Assembly (NCBI GenBank): GCA_964624795.1
Contig: CAZUZS010000106.1
Span: forward strand, 1 to 11,386
DNA: 11,386 nucleotides
DNA from: CAZUZS01 sp964624795
Lineage (GTDB): Bacteria; Calditrichota; Calditrichia; RBG-13-44-9
Reading direction: 5' to 3'
Numbering within the stretch: the first letter of the stretch is position 1; each line of letters starts with the position of its first letter. Under the pieces are notes generated by a model. The model had not been told where the DNA came from. It saw nothing but the letters and a program-made list of their open reading frames with translations, and made no database searches. The position numbers were made by a program, and so were the translations under genes. Shown here in pieces: positions 1 through 7,364 of the stretch.

Positions 1-28
1 AGCCCCGGTCTCCTGGCCGGGGCTTTCT
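1..28 (+). terminator. Intrinsic terminator of a gene left of the window
   Basis: An 8-bp GC-rich stem (AGCCCCGG at 1-8 pairing with CCGGGGCT at 17-24) encloses an 8-nt loop and is followed by TTCT on the plus strand. This fits a rho-independent terminator for a plus-strand gene ending just left of the window. The T tract is short, and the part of the hairpin surroundings before position 1 is not visible, so bidirectional action cannot be excluded. Confidence 0.6.
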
Positions 29-47
29 GATTAGGGGCAGCTTGCTG

Positions 48-84
48 CAAAAAAAATAAAAAAAGGACAGCATTGATGCTGTCC
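48..84 (-). terminator. Intrinsic terminator of the prkA-yeaH-spoVR-orf170 operon
   Basis: GGACAGCA (65-72) pairs perfectly with TGCTGTCC (77-84) around a TTGA loop. On the minus strand the hairpin is followed by a long T-rich tract (the complement of the A-run at 49-64). It lies about 60 nt beyond the stop codon of the last operon gene. This is a textbook rho-independent terminator facing left, back to back with the plus-strand terminator at 1-28. Confidence 0.8.
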
Positions 85-143
85 CGTGGTGTTATGCAAT
101 GTTTTTGGGTTTCCCGCTACGATTTAGATATTGTTGAAATGGC

Positions 144-656
144 CTAATCCGCCGTACATAACGATCCGGCAAGATCGTCCACCAGACGTTCGAAAGTTTC
201 CAGGGTCATCTGGGAGGTAATTTTTTCAAACCGCCGATGCGTCATGGAATACTGGTAGCGTTGAAAGTGCGCTTTGGTGCCTTCATCCAGCACAATTTCA
301 TAATAAAACTTTGAATCTTCCTTTTTATGAGGCGGATAGCTGCGCAGTTGAGCGCGTTTGTTCATCTTATCCAGCTCGATCAGTTTGAAATCTTCCAGGA
401 GATACGTAACGGTTGTCTGAACTTTTTCAGCCTGGAACTCTAACTTTTTATTGATGATTTCTACATCCATTACCGGGATGCCACGGCTGATGGAAAAATA
501 GTCAAGTACGATACCGTATTTGTCAATGTCCTTGAATTTAATCTGAAACTGGCAATCATCCATCTGCTGAGAAAAATAAATGAACTTTTCTTTGCTCTCC
601 GAAAGTTTGTTTTTTTCTTCTTTTAATTTGTTGACAACAATATTTCCAAATTTCAT
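144..656 (-). CDS. Uncharacterised 170-aa protein, fourth gene of the prkA-yeaH-spoVR operon
   Basis: I do not recognise this protein. It has 170 residues, no signal peptide, no transmembrane segment and no obvious catalytic motif. The first 25 residues are rich in Lys and Glu and probably form a charged helix. The middle (about 35-125) alternates hydrophobic and polar residues as in a beta-rich or alpha/beta domain, with two cysteines in total (C35, C167). The C-terminal 30 residues look helical. The start is supported by AAGGAG seven nucleotides before the ATG. It begins 21 nt after the spoVR stop and is followed by the operon terminator, so cotranscription with prkA, yeaH and spoVR is very likely. 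A cytosolic role alongside that kinase system is inferred from position only. Confidence 0.82.
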   Translation of the reverse strand: MKFGNIVVNKLKEEKNKLSESKEKFIYFSQQMDDCQFQIKFKDIDKYGIVLDYFSISRGIPVMDVEIINKKLEFQAEKVQTTVTYLLEDFKLIELDKMNKRAQLRSYPPHKKEDSKFYYEIVLDEGTKAHFQRYQYSMTHRRFEKITSQMTLETFERLVDDLAGSLCTAD

Positions 657-677
657 TGAACTACTCCTTCTGCAAAT

Positions 678-2159
678 TTATGCGGCGGGAATAATTTGCT
701 GATTAAACTCCTCGCCATCATAAGTAAGAATCACCGGATTTCCCTCCATTAAGGTCTCCACATGGACGGGACGCGTCCATAACGAATGGAGATTATGAAG
801 CGTATCCGCTGCGTACTGCCGCTCCAGTTCCACCCCTTCGTACTGGTGAACCAGGTATAACTCGCCTCGATTTTCATGATTAGCATTTGTTACTGAGATG
901 ATTGGCTGACCTACATTTGTAAGGCTGTGCAGCAGGCGTTGCTTCACCATTTGAAAATCCCTGGATTCTATTTCGTACCTCTCCTTTTCTTTATTATAAG
1001 CGAACGAAAATAATTTATGTTCCCTGCTAAATTCCTCGGTCAAAAAAGTATCAAGAAAATTGACATCGTTGTACAGTTTGCGAACCTCGAATATTTTCTC
1101 ACGTCCCAATCCCAGCTTTTTATCCCAGTTCCTCTTTTCTTTAATGTCGTCGCATTCCTCGTACTCTTTACCAAACCGGCCCTTGTTCCAGCGCTCTTCG
1201 ATGTCTTTGAACAGCAAAACACCCAGCCGGTAAGGATTAAGCCTGCCCGGATGATTGGCTACCGTTCCGGAATGGTGTTCGGCGTAATCGACGACTTCAT
1301 CCGGCCCCACCACCTTCTGGGTCATAATTGTGGAATGCCAGTAGGTTGCCCACCCCTCGTTCATGATTTTTGTCATTCCCTGGGGGGCGAAATAGTATGC
1401 TTCTTCCCGGATGATCCCCAGAACATCCCGCTGCCAGTCTGCCAACGGCGCGTATTCAATCAGAAACAGCAAAATGTCTCTTTCAGGACTGTCCGGCACA
1501 GTAAATTGGGCCGATTGATTCTTCTCAAGTTCTTTGACCTGCTGATCGATAAATTCCGGCGGATTGATAAACTTGTCCATATATTTCTTGCTGCGCAGGC
1601 GTTTGATTTTTGGTGAGGTATCCTCCGAGCTTCCGTTCCTGCCGCTGCTCCGCTTTATATAAGGTGCATGGTAATCGATTAAATTCTCCAGAGTGAGGCA
1701 GGTGTCGATAAAGCTCTCAACCGTTTCAAGCCCGTATTTGTCGATGTACCGGCTAACCCGCGTCGCATGGTTTGCCATTTCATCGATCATCTTTCGGTTG
1801 GTTTGTGCAAAATAATAATTGTTCTTGAAAAAATCGCAATGCGCAAAAACATGTGCCATCACCAGTTTCTGATCCACCATCGAATTCACATTCATCAGGT
1901 ATGCATAACATGGATTGGTATTTATGACCATCTCGTAAATTTTCTGTAAACCGTAGCGGTACCCTTTTGCCAACTGATCATACTCCATGCCGAAGCGCCA
2001 GTGCGGATAGCGAACCGGAAATCCGCCATAAGCCGCCAACTGGTTCATTGTGTCGTAGTCCACCAGCTCGAAGACAGTGGGAAAGAAATCCAACCCAAAG
2101 CTTCGGGCATGCTCTTCAATTTTCGGTTGCTCTTCGATGATTGTTTGCTGCGAAATCAT
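678..2159 (-). CDS. spoVR: SpoVR family protein
   Basis: This 493-residue protein matches the SpoVR family in length and hallmark motifs. Visible are a segment around residues 99-114 (LVMAHVFAHCDFFKNN), NEGWATYWHS at 267-276 and NPYRLG at 308-313. In Bacillus subtilis SpoVR affects spore cortex formation; homologues (YcgB in Escherichia coli) occur in many non-sporulating bacteria and their biochemical activity is unknown. The two histidines H103 and H107, with E268 and H275 in the second motif, could be a metal site, but that is my inference. Its ATG overlaps the TGA of the upstream yeaH-type gene (ATGA), with a purine-rich AGGAAAAGG upstream, indicating translational coupling. No signal peptide or membrane segment is seen, so a cytosolic location is expected. 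Confidence 0.95.
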   Translation of the reverse strand: MISQQTIIEEQPKIEEHARSFGLDFFPTVFELVDYDTMNQLAAYGGFPVRYPHWRFGMEYDQLAKGYRYGLQKIYEMVINTNPCYAYLMNVNSMVDQKLVMAHVFAHCDFFKNNYYFAQTNRKMIDEMANHATRVSRYIDKYGLETVESFIDTCLTLENLIDYHAPYIKRSSGRNGSSEDTSPKIKRLRSKKYMDKFINPPEFIDQQVKELEKNQSAQFTVPDSPERDILLFLIEYAPLADWQRDVLGIIREEAYYFAPQGMTKIMNEGWATYWHSTIMTQKVVGPDEVVDYAEHHSGTVANHPGRLNPYRLGVLLFKDIEERWNKGRFGKEYEECDDIKEKRNWDKKLGLGREKIFEVRKLYNDVNFLDTFLTEEFSREHKLFSFAYNKEKERYEIESRDFQMVKQRLLHSLTNVGQPIISVTNANHENRGELYLVHQYEGVELERQYAADTLHNLHSLWTRPVHVETLMEGNPVILTYDGEEFNQQIIPAA

Positions 2160-3265
2160 TTTCCTTTTCCTAAAAAGTCTTTTATTGATTCTAAAATCCC
2201 TTCTTTGTCCGGAATATGCGATAGCACCAGGGTTTCATCCTCACTCAATATGCGATCCAAAAAATCGTAAAACTCGCCGCTGCCGTAAGTGCTTTCCACC
2301 TGTCCGTAGCCAAATAGATTCATTGCAGGAAGCATGTGGGTATTCAACAAATCGACACAGTAGGCATTGTCTTCACGGGACCAGTTGTCACCGTCGGAAA
2401 AATGAAATCCGTAAATGTTCCATTCGTCCTTTGGGTAATCCGCTTCCATGATTTTTATGCAGAGCTCGTAGGCGGTGGAAATCACGGTGCCCCCGCTTTC
2501 CCGGACAGTAAAAAATGTTTCCTTATCCACCTCCTGAGCCTGAGCATCGTGGATGATATAGCGTGTTTCGATTCCCTTATACTGGTAGCGCAGCCAGGTA
2601 TCAATCCAGAAAGTCTCCAGGCGGACGATATCTTTCTGCTCGTCCCACATGGAGCCGGAAACGTCCATCATATAGATGATAACCGCATTGGTCTCCGGCT
2701 GTGCGGTTGTTTTCCAGGAACGGTAGCGGTAATCGTCCCGGATGGGAACTACCCGCGGCTTATCGATATCAAACTGCCCCGACACGACTTGCCTTTTCAA
2801 CGCTTCGCGAAATGTTCGCTTAAAATGGCGCAGCGATTCCGGTCCGGTTCGCCGAATCCCGGTATATTTATCTTTCTGGCTGATGATCTGTTTTTTTCCA
2901 CGCGGCTGAATATTGGGAAGCTCCAACTCCTCTCCGATTATTTCGGCAAGCTCGTCCAGTGTCAGCTCGACCTCCTTCAGGTGGTAACCGGGCTGATTTC
3001 CTGCCTGTCCCTCGCCTTCTTCGCCGTCATCACCATCCAGCGGCTGACCGGGTTCGCCATCGCCCTGGCCGGTGCCGCCGTTCCCGTTATTCCCAAAACG
3101 AAAGCGCGGGATATCCACCTGGGGCAGGGGAATGCTCACCAGATCTTTCCCCTTCCGCCCGATCATCTCCCCGCTGGAAATGTATTTTCGGAGGTTTTCT
3201 TTTATTTTTCCTTTGATAATCTGTCGAAAACGATTGTGATCGTAATCGATGTTTAACAACGGCAT
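2156..3265 (-). CDS. yeaH: YeaH/YhbH family (DUF444) VWA-like protein
   Basis: The 369-residue product has the features of the YeaH/YhbH (DUF444) family. A basic N-terminus is followed by a Gly/Asp/Glu-rich low-complexity linker (about 59-92). After residue 195 comes a von Willebrand factor A-like domain with the metal-ion-dependent adhesion motif DVSGSM at 201-206, a further SGGT at 257-260 and DGDNW at 291-295. VWA domains of this type commonly partner AAA+ ATPases, which fits the neighbouring PrkA. In B. subtilis and enterobacteria the homologues are encoded with prkA and linked to starvation or stationary-phase responses. The protein is slightly shorter than E. coli YeaH. AGGAG precedes the ATG; the gene starts 17 nt after the prkA stop and overlaps spoVR by 4 nt. 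It is probably cytosolic. Confidence 0.94.
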   Translation of the reverse strand: MPLLNIDYDHNRFRQIIKGKIKENLRKYISSGEMIGRKGKDLVSIPLPQVDIPRFRFGNNGNGGTGQGDGEPGQPLDGDDGEEGEGQAGNQPGYHLKEVELTLDELAEIIGEELELPNIQPRGKKQIISQKDKYTGIRRTGPESLRHFKRTFREALKRQVVSGQFDIDKPRVVPIRDDYRYRSWKTTAQPETNAVIIYMMDVSGSMWDEQKDIVRLETFWIDTWLRYQYKGIETRYIIHDAQAQEVDKETFFTVRESGGTVISTAYELCIKIMEADYPKDEWNIYGFHFSDGDNWSREDNAYCVDLLNTHMLPAMNLFGYGQVESTYGSGEFYDFLDRILSEDETLVLSHIPDKEGILESIKDFLGKGK

Positions 3266-3282
3266 TATACTTCTCCTGCAAT

Positions 3283-5343
3283 TTATTCCTGGATATCGCC
3301 TCTGGCGAAAATGCTGGCGACGTAATTCAGAACGTCGGTAGCACAGGTCTCGCAGTATCCCTGATTATTGATGAGCCGGCTTTTTACAATATCGATCTTC
3401 TCCTGCGTCGCCTTATCAATTACCGAGGAGACCAGAGACGACAATTTGATGCTGTCTTTCTGATCTTCAAAAAGCTTCAGCTCGAGTGCCTTCGCAAGCC
3501 GCTCGTTGCTTTTCCAGTCGAATTTCTTGTTGTCCAGCGCCATTGCCCCAATGTAATTCATGATCTCCCTGCGGAAATCGTCTTTGCGGCTTTCCGGAAT
3601 ATCAATCTTTTCCTCAATGGACCGCATCAGCTTTTCGTTGGGTTCTTCATCCTCGCCGGTGTACTTGTTCTTGACCCTTTCCTTCTGGACGTAAGCCTTT
3701 ACATTGTCGATATAGTTCGCAAACAGCCGTTTGATCGCATCTTCATCAGCGCTTATTGCCCGTTGCACCTCGTTCTTTACGATCTCGGAATATTCCTTCT
3801 TTACGACACTTAGCAGCTCGCGATAGCGTTTCTTGTCTTCCTCATTTGTGATGAGGCTGTGTCCGTCCAGTCCACTCTCCAACTCATTAAGGACCATGAA
3901 GGGATTCATGCACGGCTCTTCGCTGTCTTTTACCAGGGCATTGGAAATTTTATCCTGAATGTAACGAGGCGAGATTCCTGCCAGCCCTTCGCGAAATGCC
4001 TCTTTCCGCAGCTCGCGCACATTGTCTTCGGTATAGCCCGGAATTGCTTTTCCGTCGTACAATTTCATTTTTTGAATCAGTGTCAGGTCTGCCTTCTTTG
4101 GTTCTTCCAGTCTGGTGAGGACCGCCCACATGGCCGCCATTTCAAGTGTATGCGGTGCGATGTGCTTTCCCCGAACTTTTTGTGCATCATAATCCTTTTT
4201 GTAAATCTTGATTTCCTCACTCCATTTCGTGATGTAAGGGATATCCAGCTTCACAGTTCGGTCCCGCAACGCTTCCATGAACTCGTTATTCTGCAATTTT
4301 TTGTATTCCGGTTCATTGGTGTGCCCAATAATCACCTCGTCGATATCAGTCTGCGGGAATTTCTTGGGTTTGATCTTATGTTCCTGGCTGGCGCCCAGCA
4401 GGTCATATAAAAATGCAACATCCAGCTTAAGCACCTCGATAAATTCGATCATGCCGCGGTTGGCAATATTGAATTCCCCGTCAAAATTAAATGCGCGGGG
4501 ATCGGAATCGGACCCATACTCCGCGATCTTTCGGTAATTGATATCGCCGGTCAGTTCGGTGGAATCCTGGTTCTTTTCATCCTTGGGTTGAAACGTACCG
4601 ATTCCAACCCGGTCCTTTTCGGATAGCGGAATCCGTTTAATCTGGATGTGATCCATGATCTGATTCCAGTCGCCGTTATAAATCCGACCCAGTTCGCGGT
4701 AAATCTGCCGGCAAGATGGGCAAAGATCGCCATCAATCTGGTACTCCTCGGCCTTTTTGCCCAATAAATCCTTCATGAAGTCGGCACGGATTTCCGAAGG
4801 AATCAGATGCAGCGGGTCCTCATGCATGGGGCATGAGATATTTTCCTTTTGGGAATTTTCAGCGTCGCTAAATGTCTTGGGAACATTTAGCCATTCAAAT
4901 GAATAAAGCGATCCGTTTTCCGTCCGGGAATAATGCTCCAGACCCTTTTTCATCAATCGAACGATGGTGCTTTTTGAGCTGCCAACCGGTCCGTGCAGCA
5001 GAATAACGCGCCGCTCGGTGCCGTAGCGGTGGGCCGCCGATTTGATGATGTTCATTAATTTCATCAGATACGCATCCAGCCCGAAAATGGCATCCTTACC
5101 GTTCTCGATGGGATCATCGAAAAATTTATAGTGCGTCATCTTCTTGCGCGAATCTTCATATTCGACAGTACCGAATGAAAGAATCATGTCGTAGAGTCGT
5201 TGGTAACTGGTGCGAATAATGGCCGGGTTCTTCTTTACCAGTTCAAGATAATCCGGAAAAGAACCTGTCCAGGTTAGAGCCCGGTATTCCTTATCAAAAT
5301 ACTTCTTCTGGAATTTTTCCAGCAACGGATTGGGGGCAGTCAT
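3283..5343 (-). CDS. prkA: PrkA family serine protein kinase / AAA+ protein
   Basis: With the chosen start the product has 686 residues, typical of PrkA (YeaG in E. coli). An N-terminal AAA+ module contains a Walker A motif GPVGSSKST at 118-126, the family motif CPMHEDPLHLIP at 170-181, a CPSC pair at 207-210, RGMIEFIE at 295-302 and a sensor-like IIGHTNEPEYKK at 337-348. The C-terminal half carries the PrkA domain and ends near CETC and YVASIFARGD, as in relatives. PrkA is reported as a Ser/Thr kinase, and protease activity has been reported for B. subtilis PrkA; YeaG with YeaH acts in nitrogen starvation in E. coli. The open frame extends to 5379, but AGGAGG sits seven nucleotides before the ATG at 5343 and the family N-terminus aligns there, so I reject the longer start. 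It is the first gene of the operon. Confidence 0.96.
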   Translation of the reverse strand: MTAPNPLLEKFQKKYFDKEYRALTWTGSFPDYLELVKKNPAIIRTSYQRLYDMILSFGTVEYEDSRKKMTHYKFFDDPIENGKDAIFGLDAYLMKLMNIIKSAAHRYGTERRVILLHGPVGSSKSTIVRLMKKGLEHYSRTENGSLYSFEWLNVPKTFSDAENSQKENISCPMHEDPLHLIPSEIRADFMKDLLGKKAEEYQIDGDLCPSCRQIYRELGRIYNGDWNQIMDHIQIKRIPLSEKDRVGIGTFQPKDEKNQDSTELTGDINYRKIAEYGSDSDPRAFNFDGEFNIANRGMIEFIEVLKLDVAFLYDLLGASQEHKIKPKKFPQTDIDEVIIGHTNEPEYKKLQNNEFMEALRDRTVKLDIPYITKWSEEIKIYKKDYDAQKVRGKHIAPHTLEMAAMWAVLTRLEEPKKADLTLIQKMKLYDGKAIPGYTEDNVRELRKEAFREGLAGISPRYIQDKISNALVKDSEEPCMNPFMVLNELESGLDGHSLITNEEDKKRYRELLSVVKKEYSEIVKNEVQRAISADEDAIKRLFANYIDNVKAYVQKERVKNKYTGEDEEPNEKLMRSIEEKIDIPESRKDDFRREIMNYIGAMALDNKKFDWKSNERLAKALELKLFEDQKDSIKLSSLVSSVIDKATQEKIDIVKSRLINNQGYCETCATDVLNYVASIFARGDIQE

Positions 5344-5603
5344 GATATTCCTCCTGCATTGAATACACTTCTTCTTCACTAAATATTATCGTCATCCTTT
5401 TCTGATAGTTCATCTTCCATGATCGTAACTGTTATTAGGAATTTTGATAAGGACAGGTGACCGAAAACCAAGAACAGCAAGCAAAATAACCGCAATCATT
5501 ACTTTAACTCTAAAACCACAATCTCTAAAGCCTGAACTAATATAGATTTTTAAAAGTTCCCTGTCAACGAATAAATAAAACGATTTATACAAATTCACTG
5601 CAT

Positions 5604-5632
5604 ATTATGCAATATATTACTATAATATTCAA
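5604..5632 (-). promoter_or_regulatory. Candidate sigma-70-type promoter for the prkA operon
   Basis: Reading the minus strand, TTGAAT (5632-5627) is followed after exactly 17 nt by CATAAT (5609-5604). The site is about 260 nt upstream of the prkA start, implying a long leader. The area is AT-rich, so chance matches are likely, and this system is often driven by alternative sigma factors in other bacteria. Confidence 0.3.
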
Positions 5633-5891
5633 CTTTAGGCGTATATTATACTAAATCCGAATTTGGATTGTGACAGAAGGCCATTATTGAGAAATCGTTT
5701 TTGAACAAAGGCGTATATCGCAGGACATTATTTGGTTCATTCCTCAGAATTATCGGTTTATTGGCGAAGTTTGACACCAATTAGGATTGCTGCTGGCGAT
5801 AGCTTATCGGTGGCGAATGTGCCTTAACAAAGTTTACCCCCGATTCCGTAAGCACTTGCGCAATATTCGGCTTAGCCGGAAAAATTCTCTT

Positions 5892-5919
5892 TGATTATGT
5901 ACTATTTTTCATTATAATT
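5892..5919 (+). promoter_or_regulatory. Sigma-70-type promoter of the cytochrome c peroxidase gene
   Basis: TTGATT (5892-5897) and a perfect TATAAT (5914-5919) are separated by 16 nt. Transcription would start near 5926, giving a leader of about 28 nt that contains the AAGGAGG ribosome binding site at 5941-5947. Position and spacing fit the single downstream gene well. Confidence 0.6.
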
Positions 5920-5953
5920 TTGTGGATGAAATATCAAAATAAGGAGGGTTCAA

Positions 5954-7084
5954 ATGGCTTTCGTTTCCAATCATTTCAAAGCTGCTCTGGTTTTTGCAGT
6001 AGCAGTACTTGCGCTTTTTTTTATGATATCCTGTTCCGGTCAGAAACAGAACGATAAGACCCGGACGGATCTGTCCTCTGCCGACCAGGATCTGGTGTCA
6101 CAGGCTATGTCGATCATGTCGCCGATCCCTGACCAGATAGTCAGTACGACGAATCCGCTAAATGAGGCGAAAGTAAAACTGGGGAAAATGCTTTATTACG
6201 ACACCCGTCTATCCCGCAGCAATACAATTAGCTGTAATAGCTGCCATAATCTTGCGACCTATGGCGTGGACAACAATCGCACTGCCATGGGCCACGGTTG
6301 GACACGTGGGCCTCGGAATTCTCCCACCGTGCTGAATGCTGCCGGCCAGGTGGCACAATTCTGGGATGGCAGGGCCAAGGATGTCGAGGAGCAAGCCCAG
6401 GGGCCAATCATGAATCCCATTGAAATGGGTGGCATGGACAAATCGCAGCACGAGGTGGCAGTCAAACGCATTTCCGATATTCCGGAATACCGGGAGCTGT
6501 TTGTGCAGGCATTTCCGCCCGACAAAAACGAAGTCAGCCTGGAAAATATTGCCAATGCTATCGCTGCGTTCGAGCGTACGCTGATGACCCCCTCACGGTT
6601 GGATAAATTTCTGAAAGGAGATGGCACCGCGCTTACGGCGGAGGAAAAGAAGGGACTCAGCACCTTTATTTCCACAGGCTGCACTTCCTGCCATAATGGA
6701 AGCCATGTAGGCGGCGCCATGCTTCAAAAATTCGGCCTGGTGAAGGGGCCCTACTGGCAATATACCGGCGACAAGGAGATCGATAAAGGCAAGGCTGCAG
6801 TCACCGGCAACGCATCCGATGATTATATCTTTAAAGTGCCGACGCTGCGTAATATTGTCCACACCTACCCCTATTTCCATGACGGCAGCGTGTGGAATTT
6901 GCGTAAGGCAGTTGTAATCATGGGTGAAACCCAATTGGGCAGAGATCTCTCCGAAGGCCAGGTGGACGAGATCATGGTTTTCCTGAAATCGCTGACCGGT
7001 GTCGTGCCCGAAGATGCTTTGGTGCTCCCGTTGCTGCCACCGTCTCCGCCAGACGCACCCAAACCGGACGATGTTGTTCTTTAA
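5954..7084 (+). CDS. Diheme cytochrome c peroxidase (CcpA/MauG family), predicted lipoprotein
   Basis: The 376-residue protein has two c-type heme sites, CNSCH at 94-98 and CTSCH at 243-247, as in bacterial diheme peroxidases that reduce hydrogen peroxide to water with electrons from small cytochromes or cupredoxins. Other family motifs are GHGW at 113-116, RNSPTVLNAA at 121-130, FWDGRA at 136-141, KVPTLRN at 294-300 and YFHDG at 307-311. M323 in VVIMGETQLG is a candidate axial ligand of the high-potential heme and H114 a candidate ligand of the peroxidatic heme (inference from family layout). The N-terminus has a hydrophobic stretch (9-25) ending in MISC, so C27 is probably lipidated and the protein tethered in the periplasm. 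The tail (357-376) is rich in Pro and Asp. AAGGAGG precedes the ATG; the gene is monocistronic, with its own promoter and terminator. MauG-like maturation activity cannot be excluded, but no mau genes are nearby. Confidence 0.94.
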   Translation: MAFVSNHFKAALVFAVAVLALFFMISCSGQKQNDKTRTDLSSADQDLVSQAMSIMSPIPDQIVSTTNPLNEAKVKLGKMLYYDTRLSRSNTISCNSCHNLATYGVDNNRTAMGHGWTRGPRNSPTVLNAAGQVAQFWDGRAKDVEEQAQGPIMNPIEMGGMDKSQHEVAVKRISDIPEYRELFVQAFPPDKNEVSLENIANAIAAFERTLMTPSRLDKFLKGDGTALTAEEKKGLSTFISTGCTSCHNGSHVGGAMLQKFGLVKGPYWQYTGDKEIDKGKAAVTGNASDDYIFKVPTLRNIVHTYPYFHDGSVWNLRKAVVIMGETQLGRDLSEGQVDEIMVFLKSLTGVVPEDALVLPLLPPSPPDAPKPDDVVL

Positions 7085-7114
7085 TTGAATTCAGGATGAT
7101 ATATTTTTACACCT

Positions 7115-7145
7115 AAACCGCCCGGATTTTGTCCGGGCGGTTTTA
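7115..7145 (+). terminator. Intrinsic terminator of the cytochrome c peroxidase gene
   Basis: A perfect 12-bp stem (AAACCGCCCGGA at 7115-7126 with TCCGGGCGGTTT at 7132-7143) around a 5-nt loop, ending in a TTTT run, starts 30 nt after the stop codon. It is a strong rho-independent terminator on the plus strand. The A residues on the left give it some potential on the minus strand too, though the facing gene stops more than 200 nt away. Confidence 0.88.
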
Positions 7146-7364
7146 TTTAAATTACATTCAGAAGCAACAATCGCTTTTACTACGGGCTTTATTTTCCAAA
7201 TAGATTATTTTGCATATCCGTAAAAAACCCCGATAAAAGAGGCTCAGAATAAATTTTCAAAAGGCCTAACATTGTCATCTGCTTTCTAAACCGAACGAAA
7301 TACTCGGAAATAGAAAATCTATGCGGGTTTTGCGGCTTTGAAAGTTTCTTATGATTGCTTTAAT

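Larger units (their letters stand above)
5344..5953. other. Divergent intergenic region between prkA and the cytochrome c peroxidase gene
   Basis: About 600 nt without a convincing gene. It is AT-rich, especially 5590-5660, and holds one plausible promoter for each flanking gene (listed separately). The 10-mer AGGCGTATAT occurs twice (5637-5646 and 5709-5718) in the same orientation. A short inverted repeat CGATA-GCT-TATCG lies near 5797-5809. A 62-codon open frame on the minus strand (5410-5598) starts with GTG, has no ribosome binding site and no recognisable content. I see no tRNA or riboswitch. Confidence 0.6.

Noticed and set aside
1017..1616. 199-codon plus-strand open frame antisense to spoVR
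   Set aside because: SpoVR is recognised by several family motifs on the minus strand; the antisense frame has no start signal or family resemblance.
2336..3256. 306-codon plus-strand open frame antisense to the yeaH-type gene
   Set aside because: It lies entirely within a well-supported gene, and the hallmark VWA motifs are on the other strand; it is a shadow frame.
5344..5379. Twelve-codon N-terminal extension of prkA starting at 5379
   Set aside because: The AGGAGG ribosome binding site lies inside the extension, seven nucleotides before the ATG at 5343, and PrkA homology begins at the shorter start.
5410..5598. 62-codon minus-strand open frame upstream of prkA
   Set aside because: It has a GTG start, no ribosome binding site, starts almost on top of the candidate -10 box, and its product resembles nothing known to me.
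5818..5898. 25-codon plus-strand frame encoding a basic peptide upstream of the peroxidase gene
   Set aside because: It lacks a good ribosome binding site and runs into the -35 box of the promoter.
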